Below are positions 1 to 8,214 of a stretch of 52,021 nt of DNA, in pieces; positions within the stretch are counted from its first letter, which is position 1, and every line of letters starts with the position of its first letter. This stretch comes from Candidatus Sulfotelmatobacter sp. (lineage in GTDB: Bacteria > Acidobacteriota > Terriglobia > Terriglobales > Acidobacteriaceae). The stretch lies in the NCBI GenBank assembly GCA_030041215.1, contig JASHOH010000146.1, positions 1 through 52,021 on the forward strand. Direction: 5' to 3'. Under the pieces are notes generated by a model, which was not told where the DNA came from, did not search any database, and worked only from the letters and a program-made list of their open reading frames with translations. The translations under genes were made by a program, and so were the position numbers.

Positions 1-142
1 TGCGCCAAAACCCTTGCCCACAGCGCCATTGCAAATGTTAACTACTTTGGTTCATGTCGATTCAAATGTCCAATAACTTTTGGTCACACACTATTCCGTG
101 CGGTTATACCCCCGCACAAAATCGGTGTTCAGTTGGCGGGAC

Positions 143-1342
143 TCAGTTGACTTGTGCCGGGGCAGGTTTTGATCCGGTCGGAGGAACACTCTGCAACTTC
201 GCAGCTTCCACTCCTGAATCGTCCCATGCTAGACGGGCGTAAATTTCCAACTGCTGCTGACGTTCTTTCACGAATGGCGCGTAGTGCCTTTCCGTCACTT
301 TGACACTGCTGTGCCCCAACAGCAGGGACACACGGTCGATCGGCACTCCCCTGTTCAGCAGTTCGACCGCGAATGTATCGCGGAACATGTGAGCATGGCA
401 TCGTTTTGGACTTCCGTCTGGCCTGCGAATCTTTGCGATTTCAAACAGACGTGTGAGCGAACGGCGCCAGCCTTTGCAAGCGGTCTGGGGATCCCCGTTT
501 CCAGACCAAAAAAAGTATCTTTTGTTTTCGCTCGGGAGGGCGCGCAAAATGTCGGCAATGTCCGGAGGAACGGGAACGTTGACAGGAACCCCCGTCTTCG
601 CACGATACAAAAATATCTTGCCGTCATCGTTCAATCGCTCACGCTCGAGCGTCACGGCATCTTGGATGGACAATCCCGACCACCGCATTAGCAACACTAA
701 AGCACGAAGACGATCCGCGCGGAAATGAAAATCGCGGCCTCCGCGCCACTCACCATACGCATAGGTCGCGTCAACGATCCGCTGGAACTCGGTCTTTGGA
801 AACCAACCTGTCGGAAGTGAAGTTGGTGCCGAACGCTTCAGTTTCAACGCGGGGTTTTCGTGGACCCACCCATTTTGAATACAGAACGCAAAGAACCCCA
901 CCAGACGCGAAAGCTTTCGGTTCGCCGTTAACCCGTTGTTTTTCCAAGTGGCGCGAAAATTCACTAACTCGGACGACGTGAGGTCGCGCAAGCGATCTAG
1001 ACCGCGGTGCTTCGACCAGGGAAGAAGCTGCTTTTCAAAGAGGGTCTTCGACTGTTTCGTCGTTTCTTTAGAGAGATCGCGTCCACGTTCATCAGCCATG
1101 AAAGCGTCGACGGCATCGGCGATGGTCGTCACTTTCGGCTGTGGCGGCTTCGCGGGATCGGAAGCATCCTCCAACAAGCGCGCTTTGCGCTCCGCTCGTT
1201 CCCAACTCCGAGTCTTGGCGGACTGTCGGAGCCGCTTTCCGTCGACGTAGCCGTCAATCCATTTCGGGCACCGGCAGCGCCGGTACTTGAGCTCATCCTT
1301 GTGAGCGCAATCGGGAGCGTGGCGGGAATAAACGAAAAGCAT
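143..1342 (-). CDS. Tyrosine recombinase / phage-type integrase of a genomic island
   Basis: Site-specific recombinase expected to integrate or excise an island at the neighbouring tRNA. The 399-aa protein has an N-terminal region with a His/Cys cluster (H8, C12, C23, C25 area), a SAM-like DNA-binding core domain and a C-terminal catalytic domain. In the catalytic domain I see H318-x-x-R321, H344 in LLGH and the nucleophile Y354 in RHYAPF. The segment where the first catalytic Arg normally sits reads SGLSIQDAVTL, so that Arg is not visible. The ATG is preceded by an AGGGGG Shine-Dalgarno. The gene points away from tRNA-Ala, whose 3' end lies 110 bp upstream, the usual integrase/attachment-site geometry; the island body would extend left of position 1. 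Family assignment is firm; activity is uncertain. Confidence 0.93.
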   Translation of the reverse strand: MLFVYSRHAPDCAHKDELKYRRCRCPKWIDGYVDGKRLRQSAKTRSWERAERKARLLEDASDPAKPPQPKVTTIADAVDAFMADERGRDLSKETTKQSKTLFEKQLLPWSKHRGLDRLRDLTSSELVNFRATWKNNGLTANRKLSRLVGFFAFCIQNGWVHENPALKLKRSAPTSLPTGWFPKTEFQRIVDATYAYGEWRGGRDFHFRADRLRALVLLMRWSGLSIQDAVTLERERLNDDGKIFLYRAKTGVPVNVPVPPDIADILRALPSENKRYFFWSGNGDPQTACKGWRRSLTRLFEIAKIRRPDGSPKRCHAHMFRDTFAVELLNRGVPIDRVSLLLGHSSVKVTERHYAPFVKERQQQLEIYARLAWDDSGVEAAKLQSVPPTGSKPAPAQVN

Positions 1343-1364
1343 GGATGCTGATTCCCCCTGGGTT

Positions 1365-1423
1365 GATGGGTATCATTGTACCCAGACGGGTACGATTTGG
1401 GTACATTTTCTTGTGTACCCATC
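1365..1423. repeat. Cluster of five GGGTAC-type 6-mers between integrase and tRNA
   Basis: Copies of GGGTAC/GTACCC (one GGGTAT) start at 1368, 1378, 1388, 1399 and 1415, so the first four are spaced by about one helical turn. The outermost copies form an 8-bp inverted repeat, GATGGGTA (1365-1372) and TACCCATC (1416-1423). The location, between the recombinase start and the tRNA attachment site, suggests arm-type binding sites for the recombinase or an excisionase, or an operator for the recombinase promoter. The function is inferred from position only. Confidence 0.6.
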
Positions 1424-1452
1424 ATGGACCACTATTTTTATTGGGTTTTATA

Positions 1453-1528
1453 TGGTGGAGCTAGTCGGGCTCGAACCGACGACCTCATCGTTGCGAACGA
1501 TGCGCTCTCCCAGCTGAGCTATAGCCCC
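1453..1528 (-). tRNA. tRNA-Ala (anticodon CGC)
   Basis: On the minus strand the sequence folds as a complete 76-nt cloverleaf. It has a 7-bp acceptor stem, a D arm with AGCTGGGAGAGC, an anticodon loop TTCGCAA giving anticodon CGC, a T arm with TTCGAGC, and an encoded CCA. The acceptor stem carries the G3:U70 pair that is the alanine identity element. Its 3' end faces the recombinase at 143-1342, so it is the probable attachment gene of the island to the left; the tRNA itself is intact. Confidence 0.97.
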
Positions 1529-1674
1529 ACGTGCAGGGACTTCCGGAGTGACTTCATTTTATCAGCGTTCCCTTAAACGTGGTTACAAGAGTTTGAAACC
1601 CTCCGGCAAAAGAGCCTTGACGAACGCCCCTTTCGCGCGTCTAACTATCTGCAGTGCGCGTGGGGTTCTGCTGA

Positions 1675-2382
1675 ATGTTTGCACAACTGAGTACCCGATC
1701 CTTACGTAAGCAGCACAGAGTTGTGGCTGCCTCTCTTTTGGCACACGCTTTGTTGTTCGCCTGGATTCTGCATACTCCTGAACCGCGATTACTGACAGCA
1801 AATTCAGTCGCGCTCGGCCACAACGGCAAAGTTCTCTCCCGTCTCTACTTCCCTACAGAAAATCCAGACGACAGTACAACCAGCTCATCGAATCGTGCGA
1901 TCGCAACTTACCGGCATCAGCGGCTGGGGCACGAAAAGCTGACCTGGAAGCCAACCAAAATCCACGCGAAACTTCCGACTCCGCCAAAGCAGCTCGCTCT
2001 CTCGGCAAACGAAGACGCCGCGCCGGCAGCCACCCTTTCCAAACTCGGCCACGGCACAACCGCTGGCCTTCCCTACGGCTCGCTGCCCGGCAGTCCGATT
2101 TATGGCAACGAAATTCGCCCCGCTCTGCCGATCACAACCAGCGATCCCCTCGTGCATCCCTGGCAGCGGCCTGAATCCGAAGGCAAAGTCATCATCGAAA
2201 TTGTTATCGACGAACGTGGAGAAATTATTCGCAAGACCGTGCTGCAGAGCCTTGGCCCCGAGATCGACAACAAATGCCTGGCCGCTCTCGACAACTGGCA
2301 TTTCCAACCCGCAACTCAGAACGGAGTTCCGATCGCCTCCAAGCAAGACGCCATTTTTCCTTTCAAAGCGCGCGGCAGCTGA
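1675..2382 (+). CDS. TonB C-terminal-domain protein
   Basis: A 235-aa protein with an N-terminal hydrophobic anchor (about residues 17-33), a Pro/Ser/Thr-rich periplasmic linker and a C-terminal TonB-like domain (about 165-235). The conserved core is visible: GKVIIEIVIDERGEI, then the LGPEIDNKCLAALDNWHFQPA segment, then GVPI. TonB-type proteins transmit proton-motive energy from ExbB/ExbD to outer-membrane transporters. No exbBD or TonB-dependent receptor lies nearby, so the partner is unknown, and many acidobacterial single-anchor proteins of this form are unassigned. The first residues contain no charged ExbB-interaction motif that I recognise. The gene stands alone after the tRNA. Family assignment is good; a true energy-transducing role is unproven. 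Confidence 0.75.
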   Translation: MFAQLSTRSLRKQHRVVAASLLAHALLFAWILHTPEPRLLTANSVALGHNGKVLSRLYFPTENPDDSTTSSSNRAIATYRHQRLGHEKLTWKPTKIHAKLPTPPKQLALSANEDAAPAATLSKLGHGTTAGLPYGSLPGSPIYGNEIRPALPITTSDPLVHPWQRPESEGKVIIEIVIDERGEIIRKTVLQSLGPEIDNKCLAALDNWHFQPATQNGVPIASKQDAIFPFKARGS

Positions 2383-2590
2383 GTTGTGACGCGCCAACCG
2401 GCTCGTGTGCACGCAAAAATAAAAAACTCAACAATTCTTTACACACTTCAAAACTTCCGCAGCAAGCTTGTGTTCACACCAACCGAGAGCGAAAGCCCTC
2501 CCACAGTTCGGATGATTCACGAGCGGCGCTCGTCACCGTTAACGCCGGCTATTTGGCCACTAGCCGCCTTGCACATACTTGGAGAGAATT

Positions 2591-3295
2591 ATGAAAAAGT
2601 GCATTCGCGCAACTTTCGTGCTGGCCCTCCTTTGCGCCGCATTGAGCACGGCCATGCTCGCATCCGACAACGCTTATTTGTATCTGGTCCAGGGCATTCC
2701 CGGACGCGATTACTCAAACTCCACCGATCCGCAATTTCCCGTCGACGTGCTGATCAACGATGAAATCTGCTACGAACACGGTCTGGCGTTTGGGGCTATC
2801 GCGGGCCCGCTTACATTGGCCCCGGGCAGTTACGACGTGAAGGTCAGCGTCGCCAACTCGTTAGCCCCGTGCAGTAACACCCCGCTGGTCGACAGCACGG
2901 TCACGCTCGAATCAGGCAAGACCGTGTCGGCCGTTTTGCAGTTGTCGAGTGGCACGCCGGCGCTTACAACTTACACCGAAGACTTTTCCTCGGTGTCAGC
3001 GAACGATGCCCGCATTCTGTTTGCCAACTCGGCAACTTCGCCGGCGCTGCAAGTAATTGTGCAAAACACGTCAACGAAGAAGCTGTATGTGTACTCGGTG
3101 AGCCCGGGCGCCCTGCTGGATGAGACCCTTCCCGCAGGCCACTACGAGGTCGAGGTCAATGAGGGCACCAGCACTTTGGTCCCATCCACGTCCGTTGATC
3201 TGTACTCGCAAGCGGCCATCATGTTTTTCGCAGTGGGCGAGGCCAGCAACAACACCGTGGATTTGGAGACCAAAACCATTCGCAACGTGACCTAG
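2591..3295 (+). CDS. Secreted DUF4397 domain protein
   Basis: A 234-aa exported protein. The start chosen is the ATG at 2591, which has a GGAGAG ribosome-binding site 5 bp upstream; an upstream in-frame TTG lacks one. Residues 1-24 form a typical signal peptide (KK followed by a Leu/Ala-rich stretch ending at AMLAS). The mature protein has two similar beta-rich halves with the pattern 'lyLVqGiPG...vDVliN' and 'aPGsYdVkVs...', characteristic of DUF4397 lipoprotein or cell-surface proteins. The biochemical function of that domain is not established. The gene is followed by a strong terminator and appears monocistronic. Confidence 0.8.
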   Translation: MKKCIRATFVLALLCAALSTAMLASDNAYLYLVQGIPGRDYSNSTDPQFPVDVLINDEICYEHGLAFGAIAGPLTLAPGSYDVKVSVANSLAPCSNTPLVDSTVTLESGKTVSAVLQLSSGTPALTTYTEDFSSVSANDARILFANSATSPALQVIVQNTSTKKLYVYSVSPGALLDETLPAGHYEVEVNEGTSTLVPSTSVDLYSQAAIMFFAVGEASNNTVDLETKTIRNVT

Positions 3296-3305
3296 CTTGC
3301 AACTC

Positions 3306-3333
3306 GGGCCGTCAATTCTGGCGGCCCTTTCTT
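3306..3333 (+). terminator. Rho-independent terminator after the DUF4397 gene
   Basis: GGGCCG (3306-3311) pairs with CGGCCC (3322-3327) across a 10-nt loop and is followed by a T-rich tail, TTTCTT. It lies 10 bp past the stop codon. Confidence 0.7.
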
Positions 3334-3356
3334 ACAGCACTCGGTCTCAAGTGATG

Positions 3357-3392
3357 TCATCCCGAAACGCGGCGGTGAGCCGCGAGAGGGAC
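3357..3392. repeat. Intergenic REP-like element, copy 1
   Basis: The 18-mer TCATCCCGAAACGCGGCG (3357-3374) recurs exactly at 8863-8880. Here it continues into GGTGAGCCGC, so GCGGC and GCCGC can form a small hairpin, followed by GAGAGGGACCTT. A related inverted motif occurs at 19060-19092. All copies are intergenic. Confidence 0.6.
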
Positions 3393-3518
3393 CTTACGTC
3401 AGCCAGAGGCATTTGTGCTGTGGACGGGAATTGTCACGCCGAATGCACCCGAGACGTTCTTTCCCGCGCTGCGGCCACTTAACTCACCTGTCAGACTATT
3501 GCACCCGCATTTCACCAC

Positions 3519-3524
3519 TATAAT
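3519..3524 (+). promoter_or_regulatory. Perfect -10 box abutting the ribA start
   Basis: TATAAT sits 6 bp upstream of the GTG start of ribA, so transcription would begin at or very near the start codon. The -35 region is weak (TTGCAC at 3499-3504 with short spacing, or ACTATT with 18-bp spacing). A leaderless mRNA is inferred. Confidence 0.45.
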
Positions 3525-3530
3525 GAAGAT

Positions 3531-4145
3531 GTGACTTCGCCTCGGATCCAACAAGTCGCCTCCGCCGGCTTCCCCACGCGTTGGGGGACATTCCGCATTT
3601 ATGGCTTTCGCGCCCAGCCCGGTAGCGATGGGAACAATGAGCCTGAAGAAGCCGTTGCCCTAGTGATGGGAGATGTTTACTCGACTCCGCCGCTCGTGCG
3701 CGTTCATTCACAATGCCTCACGGGAGACGTTTTTCACTCTCTACGCTGCGATTGCCGACAGCAGTTGGAAATGGCGCTGGGAATGATTCGCGATCTGGGA
3801 GCAGGAATCCTGATTTACGAGCAGCAGGAAGGCCGCGGCATCGGCTTGATGGCCAAACTGCAAGCCTATCAATTGCAGGATGCCGGCCTCGACACCGTCG
3901 AGGCTAATGAAAGATTGGGCTTCAAGGCTGATCATCGCGACTTCGCGCTGCCCGCCGAAATGCTCAAGGCGCTGGGCGTCACAAAAGTTCGCCTGCTCTC
4001 GAATAATCCCGAGAAAGTGGAAGCGCTACAGAGCGCCGGAGTCGATGTTGTCGAGCGCGTCCCCTGCGAGGTCACTCCCAGCATTCACGCCGAAGAGTAC
4101 CTCAAGACCAAGAAGGAAAAGTTGGGGCATCTCTTCAGCACGTAG
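3531..4145 (+). CDS. ribA: GTP cyclohydrolase II
   Basis: Catalyses the first committed step of riboflavin synthesis, converting GTP to 2,5-diamino-6-ribosylamino-4-pyrimidinone 5'-phosphate, formate and pyrophosphate, in the cytoplasm. At 204 aa it has the size of single-domain RibA enzymes. All key motifs are present: zinc ligands C62, C73 and C75 in QCLTGDVFHSLRCDC, the EGRGIGL substrate loop at 100-106, and D134/R136 in FKADHRDF. The C-terminal NNPEKVEAL and VERVP segments are also present. The only suitable start is a GTG with no upstream Shine-Dalgarno and a TATAAT just before it. No other rib gene is adjacent, but a RibBA whose cyclohydrolase half has lost these motifs is encoded 13 kb away, so this protein is probably the functional GTP cyclohydrolase II. 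Confidence 0.95.
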   Translation: MTSPRIQQVASAGFPTRWGTFRIYGFRAQPGSDGNNEPEEAVALVMGDVYSTPPLVRVHSQCLTGDVFHSLRCDCRQQLEMALGMIRDLGAGILIYEQQEGRGIGLMAKLQAYQLQDAGLDTVEANERLGFKADHRDFALPAEMLKALGVTKVRLLSNNPEKVEALQSAGVDVVERVPCEVTPSIHAEEYLKTKKEKLGHLFST

Positions 4146-4172
4146 AGCCGTTCCCATAAATGGTTTTGAAAG

Positions 4173-4193
4173 GGCGCGGCTTCTAGCCGCGCC
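4173..4193. repeat. Perfect 9-bp hairpin, REP-like
   Basis: GGCGCGGCT (4173-4181), a TCT loop, then AGCCGCGCC (4185-4193). It lies between the convergent ribA and DUF2520 genes. There is no T-tract, so it is not a classical terminator. A second GC-rich imperfect stem follows at about 4217-4241. Confidence 0.65.
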
Positions 4194-4245
4194 GCATGAA
4201 GCCAAGACCAATGCGGGCTTCACTCCCTGAGGCAAAGCCCTCTGG

Positions 4246-5220
4246 TCAAGAGCCCGATTTATATGACCAGTTCTTAGTACCCCTGCTGAGAACCCCACGC
4301 AATGCATTTCGATTTTTTGCCGGCAGCTCGCGCAGTGCCGCCAAAGCCAGAGCGATGTACACTTCCCGTACCGCCGGCACATTACGCAGAATTTCCAAGT
4401 GTTTTTTCACTGTTTCTACATCTCCCCGAGCGATCGGCCCGCTGAAGGATTCCCTAGCACCGAGCCTCGCGTAATTTGTCAGAGTTTGTCGAAGAATCGG
4501 CAGCATTCGGTTCCGCGCCGCTTTCCGGCCCACCCCGGCAACCGCTGCCACGCGCTCACTTGCCACCAGCAACGCACACAATAGTGGTGAGGAGAACATC
4601 CCCCACGCGTGGTAAGCTGCCTTTTGCTCTTTGCGAATTGCGAATGATTGCCCTTTCAACGCTCTGACGATCGCGCGAGCGGCGCGTATCGCGCGTGTAT
4701 CCCCTTCGAGCGCAAATGGCACGCTGTTCAGTAATGGCCGAGAACCGCGCACGAAGGTCATGAGAGGATGCACTGACGCGACAGCGGCTCCTTTTCTGCC
4801 TAATGTGGCAAGCTCGTCGCTGGTCAGCGCGCCACTTGAGTGCAGCGCGATTTTCCCTTTCCAATTGACTGAGTCGGCAACCGATTCTGCCGCGTCGGCA
4901 ATCGCCGAATCGGGGACACAAAACCAAACAACTTCCGCCTCCAGCTGCACCTGTCGAACAACACTAGCAGTCGCCCCGACCTCGCGCGCCAGACGCTGCG
5001 CCCGCTGCAACGCTCGACCCGGTCGGGAGACAATCTGATCGATAGAATATCCGGCATTCTGCAAAGCCACAGCTAGCGCCGCGCCCAAATTTCCCGCGCC
5101 TACAATCGCAATGTGCGGCTTTGCTGAGCGCTTTGCAGCCATGCCCGGCAGCATAGCAGAATCGGGCTCCGGATCGGCTTTCGCGCTTCGATCGGTACCG
5201 GCTGAATTATTTTCAGTCAC
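4246..5220 (-). CDS. Rossmann-fold and DUF2520 domain protein (dehydrogenase-like)
   Basis: A 324-aa protein. After a charged N-terminal tail, residues about 33-140 form an NAD(P)-binding Rossmann domain with the GAGNLG dinucleotide motif, and the segment WFCVPDSAI resembles ProC/F420-dependent reductase folds. The C-terminal half (about 150-300), with HPLMTF and AYHAWGMFSSPLL, is the DUF2520 helical domain. Such proteins are usually annotated as putative oxidoreductases; the substrate is unknown. The GTG at 5220 is the most upstream start. Internal ATGs at 5154 and 5142 lie just before the Rossmann domain and could be used instead. The gene is divergent from the Nudix gene. Confidence 0.85.
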   Translation of the reverse strand: MTENNSAGTDRSAKADPEPDSAMLPGMAAKRSAKPHIAIVGAGNLGAALAVALQNAGYSIDQIVSRPGRALQRAQRLAREVGATASVVRQVQLEAEVVWFCVPDSAIADAAESVADSVNWKGKIALHSSGALTSDELATLGRKGAAVASVHPLMTFVRGSRPLLNSVPFALEGDTRAIRAARAIVRALKGQSFAIRKEQKAAYHAWGMFSSPLLCALLVASERVAAVAGVGRKAARNRMLPILRQTLTNYARLGARESFSGPIARGDVETVKKHLEILRNVPAVREVYIALALAALRELPAKNRNALRGVLSRGTKNWSYKSGS

Positions 5221-5297
5221 TTCGAATCTCAGTTCCCCAGCCTCGACCCATCCTTCCTGCCAAAGTCAGGCGATCCGGCGTGCTTTATATTGTTCCA

Positions 5298-5921
5298 ATG
5301 CCCCAATTGTCGCGCGGCGCCACAAAATCTCACACAGCCAAAACTGCCTCCGCAAAATCTCACTCTCGTCCCAAAGCCCGTGTGATTTCATCACGAACCG
5401 TTTATCGAGGCCCGGTGTTTTGGGTAACCACCGATGAAGTGCAAGAACCCGGCGGCATGCGCGCGCGCCGCGACATTGTTCATCACACGGGGTCGGTGGT
5501 CGTGCTGGCCGTAGACGATTCAAGAAAACAGCCGCGCATTTTGCTGGAGCGCCAATATCGTCACGCCGCTGAAGATTATCTCTGGGAGCTTCCCGCAGGA
5601 CGGATCGATCCCGGCGAGAAGGAGCTGCGGGCAGCGCGGCGCGAGCTTCTCGAAGAAACCGGATTCATGGCCGCCCACTGGCGCCGCATTTTGCAGTTTT
5701 ACGCCAGCCCGGGCTTTGTGGCGGAGACCATGGCCATATATCTCGCCACAGGGCTGCGCGCAGGCGTCGCCCAACCGGAGGCCGACGAAGTGATCCAGAT
5801 CCGCTTCGTCCCGCTCGCGGCGGCAGCGCGCATGGTGCTTAGGGGCGCGATTCGAGATGCCAAAACGATCGCCGGTGTCCTCTGGCTCGATCATCAGGTC
5901 GCAAGCAAAAAGGCTATTTAG
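5298..5921 (+). CDS. Nudix hydrolase, ADP-ribose pyrophosphatase-like
   Basis: A 207-aa enzyme expected to hydrolyse a nucleoside-diphosphate sugar such as ADP-ribose to AMP and sugar phosphate. The Nudix box is a perfect GX5EX7REUXEEXGU match (GRIDPGE, then RELLEETGF). The preceding ERQYRHAAEDYLWELPAG is typical of the ADP-sugar pyrophosphatase (NudF) branch, as is the proline-containing FYASPGF element downstream. The ATG at 5298 was chosen; a GTG at 5280 is in frame but overlaps a TTTATATT that looks like a -10 element. The N-terminal ~35 residues are basic and low complexity. It is divergent from the DUF2520 gene with about 77 bp between starts. Confidence 0.88.
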   Translation: MPQLSRGATKSHTAKTASAKSHSRPKARVISSRTVYRGPVFWVTTDEVQEPGGMRARRDIVHHTGSVVVLAVDDSRKQPRILLERQYRHAAEDYLWELPAGRIDPGEKELRAARRELLEETGFMAAHWRRILQFYASPGFVAETMAIYLATGLRAGVAQPEADEVIQIRFVPLAAAARMVLRGAIRDAKTIAGVLWLDHQVASKKAI

Positions 5922-6040
5922 AGTTCCTGCTGCAGGCCGCGAGTAAAAACCACGAACGTTTTAAGACCAACCGTGCAGTCCAGTTATGGCGATCTCCCAT
6001 ACGATCCAGTATTAGATCAGCCTTTCCCGACAGTTCCACG

Positions 6041-6070
6041 TTGACACCCCCATCCTAATAGACACAAAAT
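6041..6070 (+). promoter_or_regulatory. Candidate sigma-70 promoter of the cold-shock gene
   Basis: TTGACA (6041-6046), an 18-bp spacer and CAAAAT (6065-6070). This is a consensus -35 with a weak -10, and transcription would start near 6077. Confidence 0.45.
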
Positions 6071-6085
6071 GCATCCTATCGGCGT

Positions 6086-6114
6086 ACGTCCATGTTCCCC
6101 CAAAAGGCGGACGT
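6086..6114 (+). promoter_or_regulatory. Stem-loop in the cold-shock mRNA leader
   Basis: ACGTCC (6086-6091) and GGACGT (6109-6114) form a perfect 6-bp stem enclosing a 17-nt loop with a C-run, ending 10 bp before the start codon. Structured leaders are common in cspA-family mRNAs. A role as a temperature-responsive element is inferred. Confidence 0.45.
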
Positions 6115-6123
6115 GCAGAAAGT

Positions 6124-6342
6124 GTGGGTTCAGTGGAACGACTGAAAGGGACCGTAAAGTGGTTCAACAACGCCAAGGGCTACGGGTTCATCGGCCGCGC
6201 GGATGGGCCCGATGTATTTGTGCACTATAGCGCGATCAGCTCTGAAGGCTACAAGAGCCTTCAGGAAGGCGACGCGGTTGAATTCGAAATCGTCGAAGGC
6301 CAGAAAGGACCGCAAGCTGCGAACGTTATCAAGACCCCCTGA
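6124..6342 (+). CDS. Cold-shock domain protein (CspA family)
   Basis: A 72-aa single OB-fold RNA/DNA-binding protein. The RNP1 motif KGYGFI and the RNP2 motif VFVHY are both intact, as are the initial GTVKWFN and the terminal GPQAANV segments. Family members melt RNA structure and act as transcription antiterminators or translation activators. The start is a GTG; a second in-frame GTG three codons later gives the more usual N-terminus ([12 protein letters not shown]). The gene is monocistronic, with a roughly 50-nt leader containing a hairpin. Assignment is certain; whether it is cold-inducible cannot be read from the sequence. Confidence 0.95.
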   Translation: MGSVERLKGTVKWFNNAKGYGFIGRADGPDVFVHYSAISSEGYKSLQEGDAVEFEIVEGQKGPQAANVIKTP

Positions 6343-6455
6343 CACAATCTTCCTTTGATTTTCACCGCCCGACGAAAGACCTCGCCACAGGCAGGAGGGC
6401 CAATTCTTCTTGTGTCCGCTGGCACTGCACCCTGATCTTGTTTAAGCTTTAGTAT

Positions 6456-8201
6456 GTGGACAACAAGGCACTCGCCAACATTCTCTACGAAACTGCCGAC
6501 CTGCTGGAAATAGACGGGCAGGATTCTTTCCGCATCCGTTCCTACCGTAACGCCGCCCAATCTATCGAAAACCTCTCGGAGCAGATCAAAGACATCATCA
6601 GCGAGCCGAAGAAAGTCCTGGCCATTCCTGGCATTGGGAAAGGCATGCTGCTCAACCTGCAAGAACTTCTCGGTTCCGGCGCTCTGGCCGTGCAGTCAGA
6701 GCTACTGAAGAAATACAACCCGTCGATGCTGCAACTGCTGAAGATTCAGGGACTGGGTCCAAAAACAATCGCGCTGATCTGGAGCGCTTACAAAGTCTGC
6801 GATGTCGATGGCGTGGAAAAGCTGGCGCGCGAGCAAAAGATTCGCGAACTTCCGCGCATGGGCGAGAAGCACGAACTGAAGCTGCTGAAGGCGATTGAAG
6901 ATTACCGCCGCATCTCGGGCAGGTTCCTCATCGATGTGGCCGAAACCGAAGCCGAGAAGCTCACGGCTTACTTAGCGAAGATGCCGGGCATTGACCGCAT
7001 CACCCCCGCAGGTTCGCTGCGCCGTGGACGCGAAACCGTTGGTGATCTCGATATTTTAGTCACCGGCCCCGCATGTTGTGGCGCGGCCGAGCGCGCACAG
7101 GCCGTGCAGTATGTCGCCAAATATCCGCCGCTCATGAGCGTGATCGCACAGGGCGACAACAAAGTCAGCTTCCGCGTACGCAATGACATGCAGGTGGACG
7201 TGCGGCTGCTTCCTCCTGAATCGTTCGGCGCGGCCATGCAGTATTTCACCGGATCGAAGGCGCACAACGTGGCGCTGCGACAGCGCGCGCTAAAGATGGG
7301 CTACACGCTAAACGAGTACAGCCTGGCCGATCTGAAGACCGAAAAACCGGTCGCGGGAAAAACAGAAAAAGAAATCTACGCCAAGCTGAAGCTCGACTAC
7401 ATTCCTCCCGAGTTGCGAGAAAATTTGGGCGAAATTGACGCAGCGGAAAAACATGCTCTGCCTCAACTGATTTCGCAGCAGGATCTTCAGGGCGACGTGC
7501 ACATGCACACCGTCGAAACCGACGGCAAGAATACGATTGAAGAAATGGCCGAGGCGGCGAAGGTGCGGGGCTATAAGTACATGGCCATTACCGATCACTC
7601 GAAGAATCTCGCCTTTGCCAATGGCCTCGACGATGAGCGCGCCGTGGCGCACATTCGGCGCATTCGCGAGGCCAACAAGAAAATCCCCGGCATAAAAATC
7701 TTCGCCGGGATTGAAGTCGACATTTTGGCCGACGGCGACCTCGATCTTTCCAACGATGTGCTGGCGCAGATGGATATCGTCATCGCCAGCGTCCATTCGG
7801 TTTTCAATCAGGAGCCGGCCAAGATGACCGAGCGCCTGCTGAAGGCAATTGAAAATCCGTACACTTCGATGATCGGCCACCCCACCGGACGCATCTTATT
7901 GCGGCGCGATGCGTATCCGTTCGACATGGATGCGGTGCTCACAGCAGCAGCCAAGCACAAAGTTGCGATGGAATTGAATTCTTATCCAGACCGTCTGGAC
8001 CTGAACGACGTGCATTTGCGGCAGGCGAAACAGCGTGGCGTGAAAATTGTCATTAACACGGATTCGCACCATACATCGCACATGGAAAAAATCCGCTACG
8101 GTGTTCTGCAAGCCCGGCGGGCGTGGTTAACGAAAGATGATGTATTGAATACTTTGCCGCCGGATCAATTTGCCCGAGCGGTGAAGCATCAGTGGAATTG
8201 A
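6456..8201 (+). CDS. polX: Family X DNA polymerase with PHP nuclease domain (PolX)
   Basis: A 581-aa repair polymerase for gap filling in base-excision and end-joining repair. Order of domains: the 8-kDa-type N-terminal region; helix-hairpin-helix elements (AIPGIGKG, IQGLGPKT); a nucleotidyltransferase palm with GSLRRGRETVGDLDILV (catalytic Asp pair) and the third Asp in MQVDVRLL; then a C-terminal PHP phosphoesterase domain from about residue 340. PHP metal ligands are all visible in DVHMHT, ITDHS, AGIEVDI, ASVHS, GHPTG and NTDSHH, so the 3'-5' exonuclease is likely active. Length matches bacterial PolX (~570 aa). The start is GTG at 6456; an overlapping ATG at 6454 is out of frame. It is followed after 13 bp by an unrelated membrane protein that is probably co-transcribed. 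Confidence 0.95.
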   Translation: MDNKALANILYETADLLEIDGQDSFRIRSYRNAAQSIENLSEQIKDIISEPKKVLAIPGIGKGMLLNLQELLGSGALAVQSELLKKYNPSMLQLLKIQGLGPKTIALIWSAYKVCDVDGVEKLAREQKIRELPRMGEKHELKLLKAIEDYRRISGRFLIDVAETEAEKLTAYLAKMPGIDRITPAGSLRRGRETVGDLDILVTGPACCGAAERAQAVQYVAKYPPLMSVIAQGDNKVSFRVRNDMQVDVRLLPPESFGAAMQYFTGSKAHNVALRQRALKMGYTLNEYSLADLKTEKPVAGKTEKEIYAKLKLDYIPPELRENLGEIDAAEKHALPQLISQQDLQGDVHMHTVETDGKNTIEEMAEAAKVRGYKYMAITDHSKNLAFANGLDDERAVAHIRRIREANKKIPGIKIFAGIEVDILADGDLDLSNDVLAQMDIVIASVHSVFNQEPAKMTERLLKAIENPYTSMIGHPTGRILLRRDAYPFDMDAVLTAAAKHKVAMELNSYPDRLDLNDVHLRQAKQRGVKIVINTDSHHTSHMEKIRYGVLQARRAWLTKDDVLNTLPPDQFARAVKHQWN

Positions 8202-8214
8202 TTGGGGAGAACTT

